From positions 62,001 to 126,000 of the forward strand of contig NZ_JBPODZ010000007.1 of assembly GCF_052060015.1 (NCBI RefSeq): DNA of 64,000 bases. Direction: 5' to 3'. The notes under the pieces were generated by a model. The model was not told the origin of the DNA. It saw only the letters and a list, made by a program, of their open reading frames with translations, and did no database searches. This DNA is from Arhodomonas sp052060015 (GTDB lineage Bacteria > Pseudomonadota > Gammaproteobacteria > Nitrococcales > Nitrococcaceae). A program made the translations under genes and the position numbers. Below are positions 17,448-25,562 of this stretch, one piece after another (within the stretch, counting starts at the first letter, position 1; the number at the start of each line of letters is the position of its first letter).

Positions 17448-18064
17448 TGGAGCTCCAGGTCCGCGAATCCAAGGACAAGGCCGCCGGTGGCATCGAGGTC
17501 GCCGAGTCGGTCTTCGGGGCCGATTTCCGCGAGCCGCTGGTCCACCAGGTGGTGGTTGCCTACCTTGCGGGAGGGCGCGCCGGGACCAAGGCACAGAAGA
17601 CGCGGTCGCAGGTCAGCGGCGGCGGCAGCAAGCCCTGGCGCCAGAAAGGTACCGGGCGGGCCCGCGCCGGCACCATCCGCAGCCCGATCTGGCGTGGTGG
17701 TGGCCGGACCTTCGCGGCCGTGCCCCGCAATCACGCGCAGAAGGTCAACCGCAAGATGTATCGGGGGGCGTTGCGCTCCATCCTCTCGGAGCTCGTCCGG
17801 CAGGATCGGCTCATGATCGTGGAGGGCTTTGCCGTAGAAACGCCGAAGGCCGCGGAGGCGCGTCGCCAGCTTGCGGCGCTCGGCACCGAGGACGTGCTGA
17901 TCGTCGCCGGCGAGGTTGGAGAGGCCACGTACCTGGCGACCCGCAACCTCCCGCGCGTTGAGGTCCGGGACGTGGCGGGGCTGGATCCGGTAAGCCTGCT
18001 GTCCCACGAGCACGTGGTGATGACGAAGGACGCGGTCCGCCGAGTAGAGGAGTGGCTGGCATGA
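17447..18064 (+). CDS. rplD: 50S ribosomal protein L4
   Basis: L4 lines the exit tunnel and in E. coli represses the S10 operon. The 205 residues contain the tunnel-loop motif GGGSKPWRQKGTGRARAG near residues 60-78. The ATG shares one base with the rplC stop, and the stop overlaps rplW by four bases (ATGA), so rplC, rplD and rplW are translationally coupled. Confidence 0.98.
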   Translation: MELQVRESKDKAAGGIEVAESVFGADFREPLVHQVVVAYLAGGRAGTKAQKTRSQVSGGGSKPWRQKGTGRARAGTIRSPIWRGGGRTFAAVPRNHAQKVNRKMYRGALRSILSELVRQDRLMIVEGFAVETPKAAEARRQLAALGTEDVLIVAGEVGEATYLATRNLPRVEVRDVAGLDPVSLLSHEHVVMTKDAVRRVEEWLA

Positions 18065-18360
18065 ACCAGGAGCGGGTATATCAGGTCCTGCTCGGGCCGC
18101 ATATCTCGGAGAAGAGCACCCTGATCGCGGACGATGGCCGGCAGGTGGTGTTCCGGGTGGCGCGCGACGCGAGCAAACATGAAGTGCGCAAGGCCGTGGA
18201 GCAGCTCTTCGAGGTCGCGGTCGAGGACGTCCGCGTGGTCAATATGAAGGGCAAGCGGAAGGGCTTTGGCCGAATCCGCGGCCGCCGGCCTGACTGGAAG
18301 AAGGCATACGTTGCCCTGGCCGAGGGTCAGGAGCTGGACTTCCTGGAGGCGGCGGAGTAA
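18061..18360 (+). CDS. rplW: 50S ribosomal protein L23
   Basis: L23 lies at the tunnel exit and is the docking site for trigger factor and SRP. The ATG at 18061 forms an ATGA overlap with rplD and gives 99 residues starting MNQERVYQVLLGPHISEKS; an in-frame codon 9 bases upstream is less likely. The family's basic RNA-binding stretch (KGKRKGFGRIRGRRPDWKKA) lies in the C-terminal half. Confidence 0.97.
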   Translation: MNQERVYQVLLGPHISEKSTLIADDGRQVVFRVARDASKHEVRKAVEQLFEVAVEDVRVVNMKGKRKGFGRIRGRRPDWKKAYVALAEGQELDFLEAAE

Positions 18361-18387
18361 ACCCGCGGCGAATACGGGACGAGAATT

Positions 18388-19212
18388 ATGGCACTCGTAA
18401 ACGCGAAACCAACTTCCCCGGGGCGGCGCTTCGTCGTGGAGATCCGCAATCGGGAGCTCCACCGCGGTGCCCCTTACGCGCCGCTGGTGCGCCAGCTCAC
18501 CAAGAGTGGTGGCCGTAACAGTGACGGACGGATGACCACGCGGCACCGCGGCGGTGGGCACAAGCGTCGCTACCGGGTGATCGATTTCAAGCGCAACAAG
18601 GACGGGATCGCCGCGCGCGTCGAGCGTTTGGAGTACGACCCGAATCGCAGCGCCAATATCGCGTTGGTGCTCTACGGCGACGGCGAGCGCCGCTACATCC
18701 TGGCGCCCCGCGGCGTCCGGGTTGGCCAGGAGCTGGTCTCCGGTGTGGACGCACCCATCAAGCCCGGCAACACCCTGCCGCTGCGGAACATCCCGCTGGG
18801 CACCCAGGTCCACGCCGTGGAGATGCGCCCGGGCAAGGGGGCGCAGCTGGCCCGCTCGGCCGGCGCCGCGGTGCAGTTGGTGGCCCGGGAGGGCGCGTAC
18901 GCGACCCTTCGGCTGCGCTCCGGTGAGATGCGGAAAGTGCTGGCGGACTGCCGTGCCACGGTGGGTGAGGTCGGAAACGCCGAGCACAACCTCCGCTCCC
19001 TGGGCAAGGCCGGGGCCACGCGCTGGCGCGGTCGGCGTCCGAAGGTCCGCGGTGTGGTGATGAACCCGGTGGACCACCCCCACGGTGGCGGTGAGGGCCG
19101 CACCTCCGGTGGCCGGCACCCGGTGACCCCGTGGGGCATCCCGACCAAGGGCCACAAGACGCGGACGAACAAGCGCACCGACAAGTACATCGTGCGCCGT
19201 CGCAAACGTTAA
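18388..19212 (+). CDS. rplB: 50S ribosomal protein L2
   Basis: L2 is required for subunit association and peptidyl-transferase activity. The 274 residues have the conserved C-terminal VDHPHGGGEGRTSGGRHPVT, which includes the functionally important histidine. An OB-like central part and an SH3-like part precede it. It follows rplW by 27 bases and leads to rpsS. Confidence 0.98.
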   Translation: MALVNAKPTSPGRRFVVEIRNRELHRGAPYAPLVRQLTKSGGRNSDGRMTTRHRGGGHKRRYRVIDFKRNKDGIAARVERLEYDPNRSANIALVLYGDGERRYILAPRGVRVGQELVSGVDAPIKPGNTLPLRNIPLGTQVHAVEMRPGKGAQLARSAGAAVQLVAREGAYATLRLRSGEMRKVLADCRATVGEVGNAEHNLRSLGKAGATRWRGRRPKVRGVVMNPVDHPHGGGEGRTSGGRHPVTPWGIPTKGHKTRTNKRTDKYIVRRRKR

Positions 19213-19233
19213 CGCATTAAGAGGTGGGGATCC

Positions 19234-19509
19234 GTGCCACGCTCGATTCGTAAAGGGCCGTTCGTCGACCTGCACCTGCTGAAGAAGGTTCAGGCGGCCT
19301 CCGAGGCCAACAGCAAGCGTCCGATCAAGACCTGGTCGCGCCGTTCGATGATCGTGCCGGAGATGGTCGGGCTGACCATCGCGGTGCATAACGGCCGCCA
19401 ACACGTTCCGGTGCTGATCAACGAGAACATGGTCGGCCACAAATTGGGCGAGTTCGCCGCCACCCGGACGTACCGGGGGCACGCGGCGGACAAGAAGTCG
19501 AAGAGGTAA
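19234..19509 (+). CDS. rpsS: 30S ribosomal protein S19
   Basis: S19 forms a head complex with S13. The 91 residues start MPRSIRKGPFVDLHLLKKV and end KKSKR, a canonical S19. The start codon is GTG at 19234, preceded by a purine-rich GAGGTGGGG. Only 3 bases separate it from rplV. Confidence 0.98.
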   Translation: MPRSIRKGPFVDLHLLKKVQAASEANSKRPIKTWSRRSMIVPEMVGLTIAVHNGRQHVPVLINENMVGHKLGEFAATRTYRGHAADKKSKR

Positions 19510-19512
19510 CCC

Positions 19513-19848
19513 ATGGAAACGGCTGCTAGGCTCCGTTACGCGATGATCTCGCCGCAGAAGGCGCGGCTGGTCGCGGACCAGGTGCGCGGCCTCCCGGTGA
19601 GCCGCGCCCTCGAGGTCCTCGAGTTCAGCCCGCAGAAGGCCGCGGGCGTCGTCCGGAAGGTGCTGGATTCCGCGATCGCGAATGCGGAGCACAACGAAGG
19701 TGCGGACATCGACGAGCTCCGGGTCAGCCGCATCTTCGTGGACGAGGGACCGATGTACAAGCGCATTCAGGCGCGCGCCAAGGGGCGCGCGACGCGGATT
19801 CTCAAGCGGACGAGCCACATCACCGTGGCCGTTGCCGAACAGCAGTAG
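19513..19848 (+). CDS. rplV: 50S ribosomal protein L22
   Basis: L22 lines the exit tunnel with its long beta-hairpin. The 111 residues begin METAARLRYAMISPQKARLVADQ and end with the hairpin and KRTSHITVAV. The ribosome site lies in the end of rpsS. No insertion or loss is seen in the hairpin loop that macrolide-resistance mutations alter. Confidence 0.98.
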   Translation: METAARLRYAMISPQKARLVADQVRGLPVSRALEVLEFSPQKAAGVVRKVLDSAIANAEHNEGADIDELRVSRIFVDEGPMYKRIQARAKGRATRILKRTSHITVAVAEQQ

Positions 19849-19857
19849 GGGTACAGC

Positions 19858-20532
19858 ATGGGTCACAAGGTACATCCGACCGGCTTCCGCCTCGGCATCA
19901 CCGAGGAATGGCGGTCCATGTGGTACGCCGACAATAAGAACTTCGGCGATTACCTCAACACCGACCTCGAGGTGCGGGAGTACATCAAGAAGCGCCTTGC
20001 GCATGCCTCGATCAGCCGGATCAAGATCGAGCGGCCGGCGAAAAACGCCCTGATCACCATCCATACGGCGCGGCCCGGGATCGTGATCGGCAAGAAGGGC
20101 GAGGATATCGAGGCACTGCGGCGCACGCTTGCGGGGATGATGGGCATCCCCGTGCACGTCAACATCGAGGAGATCCGTAAGCCGGAGCTCGATGCGCAAC
20201 TGGTCGCCGAGAATGTCGCCCAGCAGCTGGTCCGGCGGATCATGTTCCGGCGAGCGATGAAGCGCGCAGTGGGCAACGCCATGCGCATCGGGGCCCAGGG
20301 CATCAAGATCCAGGTCGGCGGCCGGCTCAATGGTGCGGAGATCGCGCGTAGCGAGTGGTACCGCGAGGGCCGGGTCCCCCTGCATACCCTGCGGGCGGAT
20401 ATCGACTACGGCTTCGCCGAGGCGAAGACCACCTACGGCGTGATCGGCGTGAAGGTATGGGTGTTCAAGGGCGAGGTCCTCGATACCCAGGTCGTGCCGG
20501 AGTCGGGCAAGACCAAGCGCACGGCGAGCTGA
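19858..20532 (+). CDS. rpsC: 30S ribosomal protein S3
   Basis: S3 lies at the mRNA entry channel. The 224 residues comprise an N-terminal part MGHKVHPTGFRLGI, a KH domain with GKKGEDIE near residue 80, and a C-terminal domain. The start is 9 bases after the rplV stop. Confidence 0.98.
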   Translation: MGHKVHPTGFRLGITEEWRSMWYADNKNFGDYLNTDLEVREYIKKRLAHASISRIKIERPAKNALITIHTARPGIVIGKKGEDIEALRRTLAGMMGIPVHVNIEEIRKPELDAQLVAENVAQQLVRRIMFRRAMKRAVGNAMRIGAQGIKIQVGGRLNGAEIARSEWYREGRVPLHTLRADIDYGFAEAKTTYGVIGVKVWVFKGEVLDTQVVPESGKTKRTAS

Positions 20533-20548
20533 CAGAAGGGGCCGGGAG

Positions 20549-20962
20549 ATGCTTCAACCGAAACGCACCAAGTTCCGTAAACAGCAAAAGGGCCGCAATA
20601 ACGGCCTGGCGCACCGGGGTGCCACTGTCGCGTTCGGCGAATACGGCCTGAAGGCGACGACCCGCGGGCCGATCACGGCACGCCAGATCGAGGCAGGTCG
20701 CCGGGCGATCAACCGCCACGTGCGCCGCGGCGGCAAGATCTGGATCCGGATCTTCCCGGACAAGCCGATCTCCGCGAAGCCGCTGGAGGTCCGGCAGGGC
20801 AAGGGCAAGGGCAACGTTGACCACTGGTCGGCGGTGGTCCAGCCCGGGCGCGTCATCTACGAGATCGAGGGTGTGGCCGAGGACGTGGCCCGCGAGGCCT
20901 TCCGCCGCGCCGGCGCGAAGCTGCCGGTGAAGACCACCTTCGTGCAGCGGACGGTATTGTGA
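20549..20962 (+). CDS. rplP: 50S ribosomal protein L16
   Basis: L16 helps place the A-site tRNA. The 137 residues start MLQPKRTKFRKQQKGRNNG, typical of the family. The conserved EVRQGKGKGNVDHW segment contains the arginine that is hydroxylated in E. coli. The TGA overlaps the rpmC ATG by one base. Confidence 0.98.
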   Translation: MLQPKRTKFRKQQKGRNNGLAHRGATVAFGEYGLKATTRGPITARQIEAGRRAINRHVRRGGKIWIRIFPDKPISAKPLEVRQGKGKGNVDHWSAVVQPGRVIYEIEGVAEDVAREAFRRAGAKLPVKTTFVQRTVL

Positions 20963-21165
20963 TGAAGGCAAGCGAATTGCGAGGCAAGGATCCGGCGGCG
21001 CTGCGCAACGAGTTGCTCGAGCGGCGCAAGGAGCAGTTCAACCTGCGCATGCAGCAGGCCGGCGGGCAGCTGCATCGCCCTGACCAGCTCAAGAAGGTCC
21101 GCCGGGATATCGCACGGATCAAGACCGTGATCAACGAAAAGCAGAGGTCGAGTGAGGCGTCATGA
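20962..21165 (+). CDS. rpmC: 50S ribosomal protein L29
   Basis: L29 is a small helical protein at the tunnel exit. The ATG at 20962 overlaps the rplP stop (TGATG), giving 67 residues starting MKASELRGKDPAALRNELLE. It ends in an ATGA overlap with rpsQ, so rplP, rpmC and rpsQ are translated in series. Confidence 0.97.
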   Translation: MKASELRGKDPAALRNELLERRKEQFNLRMQQAGGQLHRPDQLKKVRRDIARIKTVINEKQRSSEAS

Positions 21166-21425
21166 GCGACCAGGGGACGACGAAGCGCACGGTCAACGGC
21201 CGGGTGATCAGCGCACGGGCCGACAAGACGGTGACCGTGGCGGTCGAGCGCATGGAGAAGCATCCGCTCTACGGTAAGTTCGTGCGCCGGACCACCAAGC
21301 TGCGCGCCCATGACGAGGCGAACGAGTGCCGCGAGGGCGACTGGGTGGCCGTGGAGGAGTGCCGGCCGTACTCGCGGACGAAGAGCTGGCGCCTGGTCAG
21401 GGTCCTCGAGAAGTCCACGGCGTGA
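21162..21425 (+). CDS. rpsQ: 30S ribosomal protein S17
   Basis: S17 is an OB-fold protein that binds 16S rRNA helices 7 and 11. The 87 residues include the signature ARADKTVTVAVERMEKHPLYGK. The ATG overlaps the rpmC stop by four bases. It is the last gene of the S10 set; a 61-base spacer separates it from rplN. Confidence 0.97.
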   Translation: MSDQGTTKRTVNGRVISARADKTVTVAVERMEKHPLYGKFVRRTTKLRAHDEANECREGDWVAVEECRPYSRTKSWRLVRVLEKSTA

Positions 21426-21486
21426 CATCAGGGCGCGACCCCAAGGGTCGCAGCGTTTTCGGCATCAGGTAAGCGAGCAGGTCGCC

Positions 21487-21855
21487 ATGATTCAGATGCA
21501 GACACTCCTAAGCGCCGCGGACAACAGCGGGGCGCGCCAGCTGCAGTGCATTAAGGTGCTCGGCGGCTCGCGGCGGCGCTACGCCGGTATCGGCGACATC
21601 ATCAAGGTGAGCGTCAAGGACGCCATCCCCCGCGGACGCGTCAAGAAGGGCGATGTCTACAGCGCGGTGGTGGTACGCACGCGGCGCGGCGTGCGCCGGG
21701 CGGACGGTTCCGTGATCCGCTTCGACGGCAACGCAGCGGTGCTCTTGAACAACAATCTGCAGCCCATCGGGACCCGTGTCTTCGGACCGGTGACGCGCGA
21801 GCTGCGCACGGAGCGGTTCATGCGCATCATCTCGCTGGCGCCCGAGGTTCTGTAG
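21487..21855 (+). CDS. rplN: 50S ribosomal protein L14
   Basis: L14 sits at the subunit interface. The ATG at 21487 yields MIQMQTLLSAADNSGARQLQC and 122 residues, the standard length. It opens the spc set. The 61-base spacer before it has no strong promoter that I can see, so read-through from the S10 genes is likely. rplX follows after 12 bases. Confidence 0.97.
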   Translation: MIQMQTLLSAADNSGARQLQCIKVLGGSRRRYAGIGDIIKVSVKDAIPRGRVKKGDVYSAVVVRTRRGVRRADGSVIRFDGNAAVLLNNNLQPIGTRVFGPVTRELRTERFMRIISLAPEVL

Positions 21856-21867
21856 GCAGAGGTTGGC

Positions 21868-22185
21868 ATGCGCAAGATCAGGAAAGGTGACGAAGTGATC
21901 GTGATCGCCGGCAAGGATAAGGGCCGGCGGGGACGCGTGCTGCGGGTGCTACCCGAGCGCGAGCGGGTCGTCGTGGAGAACGTCAATATGGTGAAGAAGC
22001 ACCAGCGGCCCAACCCGCAGGCGGGTGTGCAGGGGGGCATCATCGAGAAGGAGATGCCGCTGCACGTATCCAACGTCGCGATCTATAACCCGAAGAGCGG
22101 GAAGGCCGACCGGGTGGGTGTCAGCACAACGGCGGACGGGCGCAAGGTGCGCGTGTTCAAGTCCAACAACGAACAGATCGACTAG
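21868..22185 (+). CDS. rplX: 50S ribosomal protein L24
   Basis: L24 is an assembly initiator with a KOW motif (IRKGDEVIVIAGKDKGRRGRV, residues 3-23). The 105 residues match the family. It is co-transcribed with rplN and rplE, nine bases from the latter. Confidence 0.97.
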   Translation: MRKIRKGDEVIVIAGKDKGRRGRVLRVLPERERVVVENVNMVKKHQRPNPQAGVQGGIIEKEMPLHVSNVAIYNPKSGKADRVGVSTTADGRKVRVFKSNNEQID

Positions 22186-22194
22186 GGTGCCGGA

Positions 22195-22734
22195 ATGGCA
22201 AGGCTGCGAGAGCTCTACAGAGAAGAGATCGCCAAAGGCCTGACCGAGCGGTTCGGCTACTCCAATCCCATGGAGGTGCCGCGTCTCGAGAAGGTGGTGA
22301 TCAATATGGGCCTGGGTGAGGCCATCCGGGACAAAAAGGTGCTGGACAGCGCCACCGAGGAGCTGGCGGCGCTGACCGGCCAGCGACCGGTGGTGACCAA
22401 GGCGCGGAAGTCGGTAGCCGGTTTCAAGATTCGTGAGGGCTGGCCGATCGGGGCGAAGGTAACGCTCCGGCGCGCCCGGATGTACGAGTTCCTGGACCGC
22501 TTCATCAACATCGCTTCACCGCGTGTGCGGGACTTCCGTGGGTTCTCCCCGCGGGCGTTCGACGGGCGGGGTAACTACAACGTGGGCGTGCGTGAGCAGA
22601 TCATCTTCCCCGAGATCGAGTACGACAAGGTCGATGCGATCCGTGGGATGGACATCTCGATCACCACGACGGCCAAGACCGACGAGGAAGGGCGGGCCCT
22701 GCTGGAAGGGTTCAACTTCCCGTTCCGGAAATAG
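22195..22734 (+). CDS. rplE: 50S ribosomal protein L5
   Basis: L5 binds 5S rRNA and contacts S13. The 179 residues include PMEVPRLEKVVINMGLGEA near the N-terminus and the standard FRGFSPRAFDGRGNYNVGV segment. The start is 9 bases after rplX and rpsN follows after 11 bases. Confidence 0.98.
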   Translation: MARLRELYREEIAKGLTERFGYSNPMEVPRLEKVVINMGLGEAIRDKKVLDSATEELAALTGQRPVVTKARKSVAGFKIREGWPIGAKVTLRRARMYEFLDRFINIASPRVRDFRGFSPRAFDGRGNYNVGVREQIIFPEIEYDKVDAIRGMDISITTTAKTDEEGRALLEGFNFPFRK

Positions 22735-22745
22735 ACGAGGACGTT

Positions 22746-23051
22746 ATGGCGAAAGTGTCCATGATCGAGCGGGAACGCAAGCGCGAGCGGCTGGCTCGCA
22801 AGTATGCGGCCCGCCGGGCAGAGCTGAAGGCGATCATCAAGAGCGCGAACAGCACCGAGGAGGAGCGCGCCGAGGCCCAGGAGAAGCTGCAGGCGCTGCC
22901 GCGGAACTCGAGCCCGGTACGCCAGGTGAGCCGGTGCCGCGTGACCGGGCGGCCGAAGGGGGTCTACCGCAAGTTCGGTCTCTCCCGGAACCAGCTGCGT
23001 CAGGCCGCGATGCGCGGCGAAATCCCCGGCCTCAAGCTGTCGAGCTGGTAG
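22746..23051 (+). CDS. rpsN: 30S ribosomal protein S14, zinc-free form
   Basis: S14 is a 30S head protein. The 101-residue product has one cysteine (VSRCRVTGRPKGVYRKFG) and lacks the CxxC pairs of the short zinc-binding form, so it is the long C-minus type usual in proteobacteria. It lies between rplE and rpsH, the normal spc position. Confidence 0.97.
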   Translation: MAKVSMIERERKRERLARKYAARRAELKAIIKSANSTEEERAEAQEKLQALPRNSSPVRQVSRCRVTGRPKGVYRKFGLSRNQLRQAAMRGEIPGLKLSSW

Positions 23052-23097
23052 GCGCGGTGGCGTGGAAACCAAGACTGGGTAATCAGGTGACGCGAAC

Positions 23098-23493
23098 ATG
23101 AGCATGACGGATCCCATTGCGGACATGCTGACCCGGATCCGCAACGGACAGATTGCGGAGAAGGCGGAGGTCGGCATGCCGTCGTCCAAGCTTAAGGTCG
23201 CCATTGCGCGGGTGCTGAAGGACGAGGGCTATATCGAGGACTACCGCGTCGAGGGCTCGGAGAAGAAGCCCGAGCTGGTGGTGGGCCTCAAGTACCATCT
23301 GGGCCGGCCGGTGATCGAGGAGATCCAGCGGGTCAGCCGTCCGGGGTTGCGCCGGTTCGAGGGCAAGAAGGGCTTGCCCCGGGTGCGCGGCGGTCTCGGC
23401 ACGGCCATCATCTCCACCTCCAAGGGGGTGATGACGGACCGGGCTGCACGGGCCGCCGGCCATGGTGGCGAGATTCTTTGCGTGGTCTTTTAA
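23098..23493 (+). CDS. rpsH: 30S ribosomal protein S8
   Basis: S8 binds the central domain of 16S rRNA and in E. coli represses the spc operon at the rplX-rplE region. The 131 residues begin MSMTDPIADMLTRIRNGQ, which supports the ATG at 23098 over a second one 6 bases on. The C-terminal signature STSKGVMTDRAARAAGHGGE is intact. Confidence 0.97.
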   Translation: MSMTDPIADMLTRIRNGQIAEKAEVGMPSSKLKVAIARVLKDEGYIEDYRVEGSEKKPELVVGLKYHLGRPVIEEIQRVSRPGLRRFEGKKGLPRVRGGLGTAIISTSKGVMTDRAARAAGHGGEILCVVF

Positions 23494-23510
23494 CGACGGG
23501 ATCGAGAGTC

Positions 23511-24044
23511 ATGTCCAGAGTTGCAAAAAGTCCGATCCAAGTCCCGTCGGGCGTGGAGGTGACCCTGCAGGGGCAGTCGGTCACCGTAAAGGGGCCGAAG
23601 GGCGAGCTGCACCACGAGGTCCACGACTGGGTGGGTGTCGAGCACTCCGACGGGGTCCTGCAGTGCGAGCCGCGCAAGACCCGCCAGGAGGCGGTGGCCT
23701 TGGCGGGCACCACGCGCGCTCTCCTGAACAACATGGTCGTCGGCGTCAGCGATGGCTGGGAGCGACGCCTGCAGCTGACGGGCGTTGGCTATCGCGCCCA
23801 GGCCAAGGGCAGCACGCTGAACCTCACGCTCGGCTTTTCGCACCCAGTGGATTTTCCGGTCCCCGATGGGGTCACGGTGGAGACGCCGACCCAGACGGAG
23901 GTCGTGGTCCGGGGTGTCGACAAGCAGCTGGTCGGCCAGGTCGCGGCGAAGATTCGTGGCTTCCGCCCGCCGGAGCCCTACAAGGGCAAGGGCGTGCGCT
24001 ACGCGGACGAGCGCGTGGTGCTTAAGGAAGCCAAGAAGAAGTAG
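23511..24044 (+). CDS. rplF: 50S ribosomal protein L6
   Basis: L6 lies near the sarcin-ricin loop. The ATG at 23511 gives MSRVAKSPIQVPSGVEV and 177 residues; an upstream in-frame codon would extend into rpsH. The two internally duplicated domains end with FRPPEPYKGKGVRYADE, the family signature. Confidence 0.98.
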   Translation: MSRVAKSPIQVPSGVEVTLQGQSVTVKGPKGELHHEVHDWVGVEHSDGVLQCEPRKTRQEAVALAGTTRALLNNMVVGVSDGWERRLQLTGVGYRAQAKGSTLNLTLGFSHPVDFPVPDGVTVETPTQTEVVVRGVDKQLVGQVAAKIRGFRPPEPYKGKGVRYADERVVLKEAKKK

Positions 24045-24061
24045 GTAGGTAGACAGGCGTT

Positions 24062-24415
24062 ATGGACAAGAAAACCGCACGGCTGAGGCGCGCACGGCGC
24101 GCCCGAGCAAAGATCCGCGAGCTCGGGGCGTACCGGCTCACGGTGCACCGTACCCCGCGCCATACCTATGCGCAGATCATCGCGCCGGAGGCGGATCGCA
24201 CCCTGGCGGCGGCGTCGACCTTGGAGAAGGAGGTCCTTGGGGATCTCTCCAACGGCGGCAATGTGGCGGCGGCGCAGGCCGTCGGGCGGGCGATCGCGGA
24301 GCGGGCCCGCAAGGCCGGCATCGAGGAGGTCGCGTTCGACCGGGCCGGCTTCAAGTATCACGGGCGGGTGCAGGCGCTGGCAGAGGCCGCGCGTGAGGCC
24401 GGCCTGAAGTTCTGA
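24062..24415 (+). CDS. rplR: 50S ribosomal protein L18
   Basis: L18 binds 5S rRNA. The 117 residues start MDKKTARLRRARRARAKIRE, the basic RNA-binding tail, and end with FKYHGRVQALAEAAREAGLKF. It sits 17 bases from rplF and 16 from rpsE. Confidence 0.97.
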   Translation: MDKKTARLRRARRARAKIRELGAYRLTVHRTPRHTYAQIIAPEADRTLAAASTLEKEVLGDLSNGGNVAAAQAVGRAIAERARKAGIEEVAFDRAGFKYHGRVQALAEAAREAGLKF

Positions 24416-24431
24416 CGAAGGGCGTAAAGCA

Positions 24432-24932
24432 ATGGCGACGAGCGACGTAAGCAACGAGGGGCTGCGCGAGAAGCTCATCGAGATCAATCGCGTGGCCAAG
24501 GTGGTGAAGGGCGGTCGCCAGTTCGGCTTCACCGCCCTGACCGTGGTCGGCGACGGGGAGGGTTCCGTCGGGTTTGGCTACGGCAAGGCACGTGAGGTCC
24601 CCCTCGCCATTCAGAAGGCGATGGAGAAGGCGCGGAAGAACATGCGCAAGGTGCATCTCAACGAGAACACCCTGCAGTACGCCATGACCGGCTGGCACGG
24701 CGCGAGCAAGGTCTATGTGCAGCCGGCATCGGCCGGTACCGGCATCATCGCCGGCGGCGCCATGCGTGCCGTCTTCGAGGTGGTGGGCGTTCAGGACGTG
24801 CTGGCCAAGACCATTGGCTCGCGCAACCCCGTGAACGTCGTGCGGGCCACGGTCAACGCGCTCACGCAGTACCAGTCGCCGGAGCTAGTGGCCGAGCGGC
24901 GTGGGAAGAGCGTTGAGGAGATTCTGGGGTAG
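24432..24932 (+). CDS. rpsE: 30S ribosomal protein S5
   Basis: S5 is at the mRNA entrance and affects accuracy. The 166 residues carry the N-terminal loop VVKGGRQFGFTALTVVGD, whose residues alter spectinomycin response in E. coli, and GKAREVPLAIQKA. rpmD follows after 2 bases. Confidence 0.98.
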   Translation: MATSDVSNEGLREKLIEINRVAKVVKGGRQFGFTALTVVGDGEGSVGFGYGKAREVPLAIQKAMEKARKNMRKVHLNENTLQYAMTGWHGASKVYVQPASAGTGIIAGGAMRAVFEVVGVQDVLAKTIGSRNPVNVVRATVNALTQYQSPELVAERRGKSVEEILG

Positions 24933-24934
24933 TC

Positions 24935-25123
24935 ATGGCGAACAACAAGCAGATCAAGATCACTCTGGTCCGCAGCCCCTCCGGGCGGCTGCGCAGCCAC
25001 CGCGCCTGCGTTACCGGGCTCGGGCTGCGGCGGATGCATCAGAGTGTGACGGTGAGCGATACACCGGAGAATCGGGGCATGATTCGCAAGATCGCGTACA
25101 TGCTCAACGTTGAGGAGACCTGA
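24935..25123 (+). CDS. rpmD: 50S ribosomal protein L30
   Basis: L30 is a small ferredoxin-like protein of 62 residues, starting MANNKQIKITLVRSPSGRL. Its ATG is two bases after the rpsE stop and rplO starts three bases after its own stop, so the three genes form a compact unit. Confidence 0.97.
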   Translation: MANNKQIKITLVRSPSGRLRSHRACVTGLGLRRMHQSVTVSDTPENRGMIRKIAYMLNVEET

Positions 25124-25126
25124 GCC

Positions 25127-25561
25127 ATGCGCTTGAACAGCATTCGCCCGGCAGGGGGCAGCCGCCCCGACGCGAATCGCGTCGGTCGGGGCCATTCCTC
25201 GGGCAACGGAAAGACCGCGGGTCGCGGCCACAAGGGCCAGCACTCGCGCAGCGGCGGGTTCCACAAGGTGGGCTTCGAAGGCGGCCAGATGCCGCTGCAG
25301 CGGCGGGTGCCGAAGGTCGGGTTCCGCTCTCGCCGCGGCCGTTACGTGGCGGAGGTCCGTCTCTCCGAGCTGAAGTACGTGGACGGGGACGTGGTGGATC
25401 TTCCGGCGCTGAAACAGGCCGGAGTGGTGCCGCGCAACGTGCGTGAAGCGAAGATCGTGGCCTCCGGCGAGCCCGTCCGCGCGTTCAGCGTGCGGGGGCT
25501 CGGCGTGACCGCCGGGGCCCGTAAGGCGATCGAGCAGGCCGGCGGCAAGGTAGAGGCGTAA
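25127..25561 (+). CDS. rplO: 50S ribosomal protein L15
   Basis: L15 is a late assembly protein. The 144 residues have the Gly/Arg-rich N-terminal half (SSGNGKTAGRGHKGQHSRSG), the GGQMPLQRRVPK segment and a compact C-terminal domain. Its stop is one base from the secY TTG. Confidence 0.98.
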   Translation: MRLNSIRPAGGSRPDANRVGRGHSSGNGKTAGRGHKGQHSRSGGFHKVGFEGGQMPLQRRVPKVGFRSRRGRYVAEVRLSELKYVDGDVVDLPALKQAGVVPRNVREAKIVASGEPVRAFSVRGLGVTAGARKAIEQAGGKVEA

Positions 25562-25562
25562 A

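Noticed and set aside
17731..20385. Open frame of 884 codons on - across rplD-rpsC
   Set aside because: It spans six ribosomal genes on the other strand, which all carry their own family signatures.
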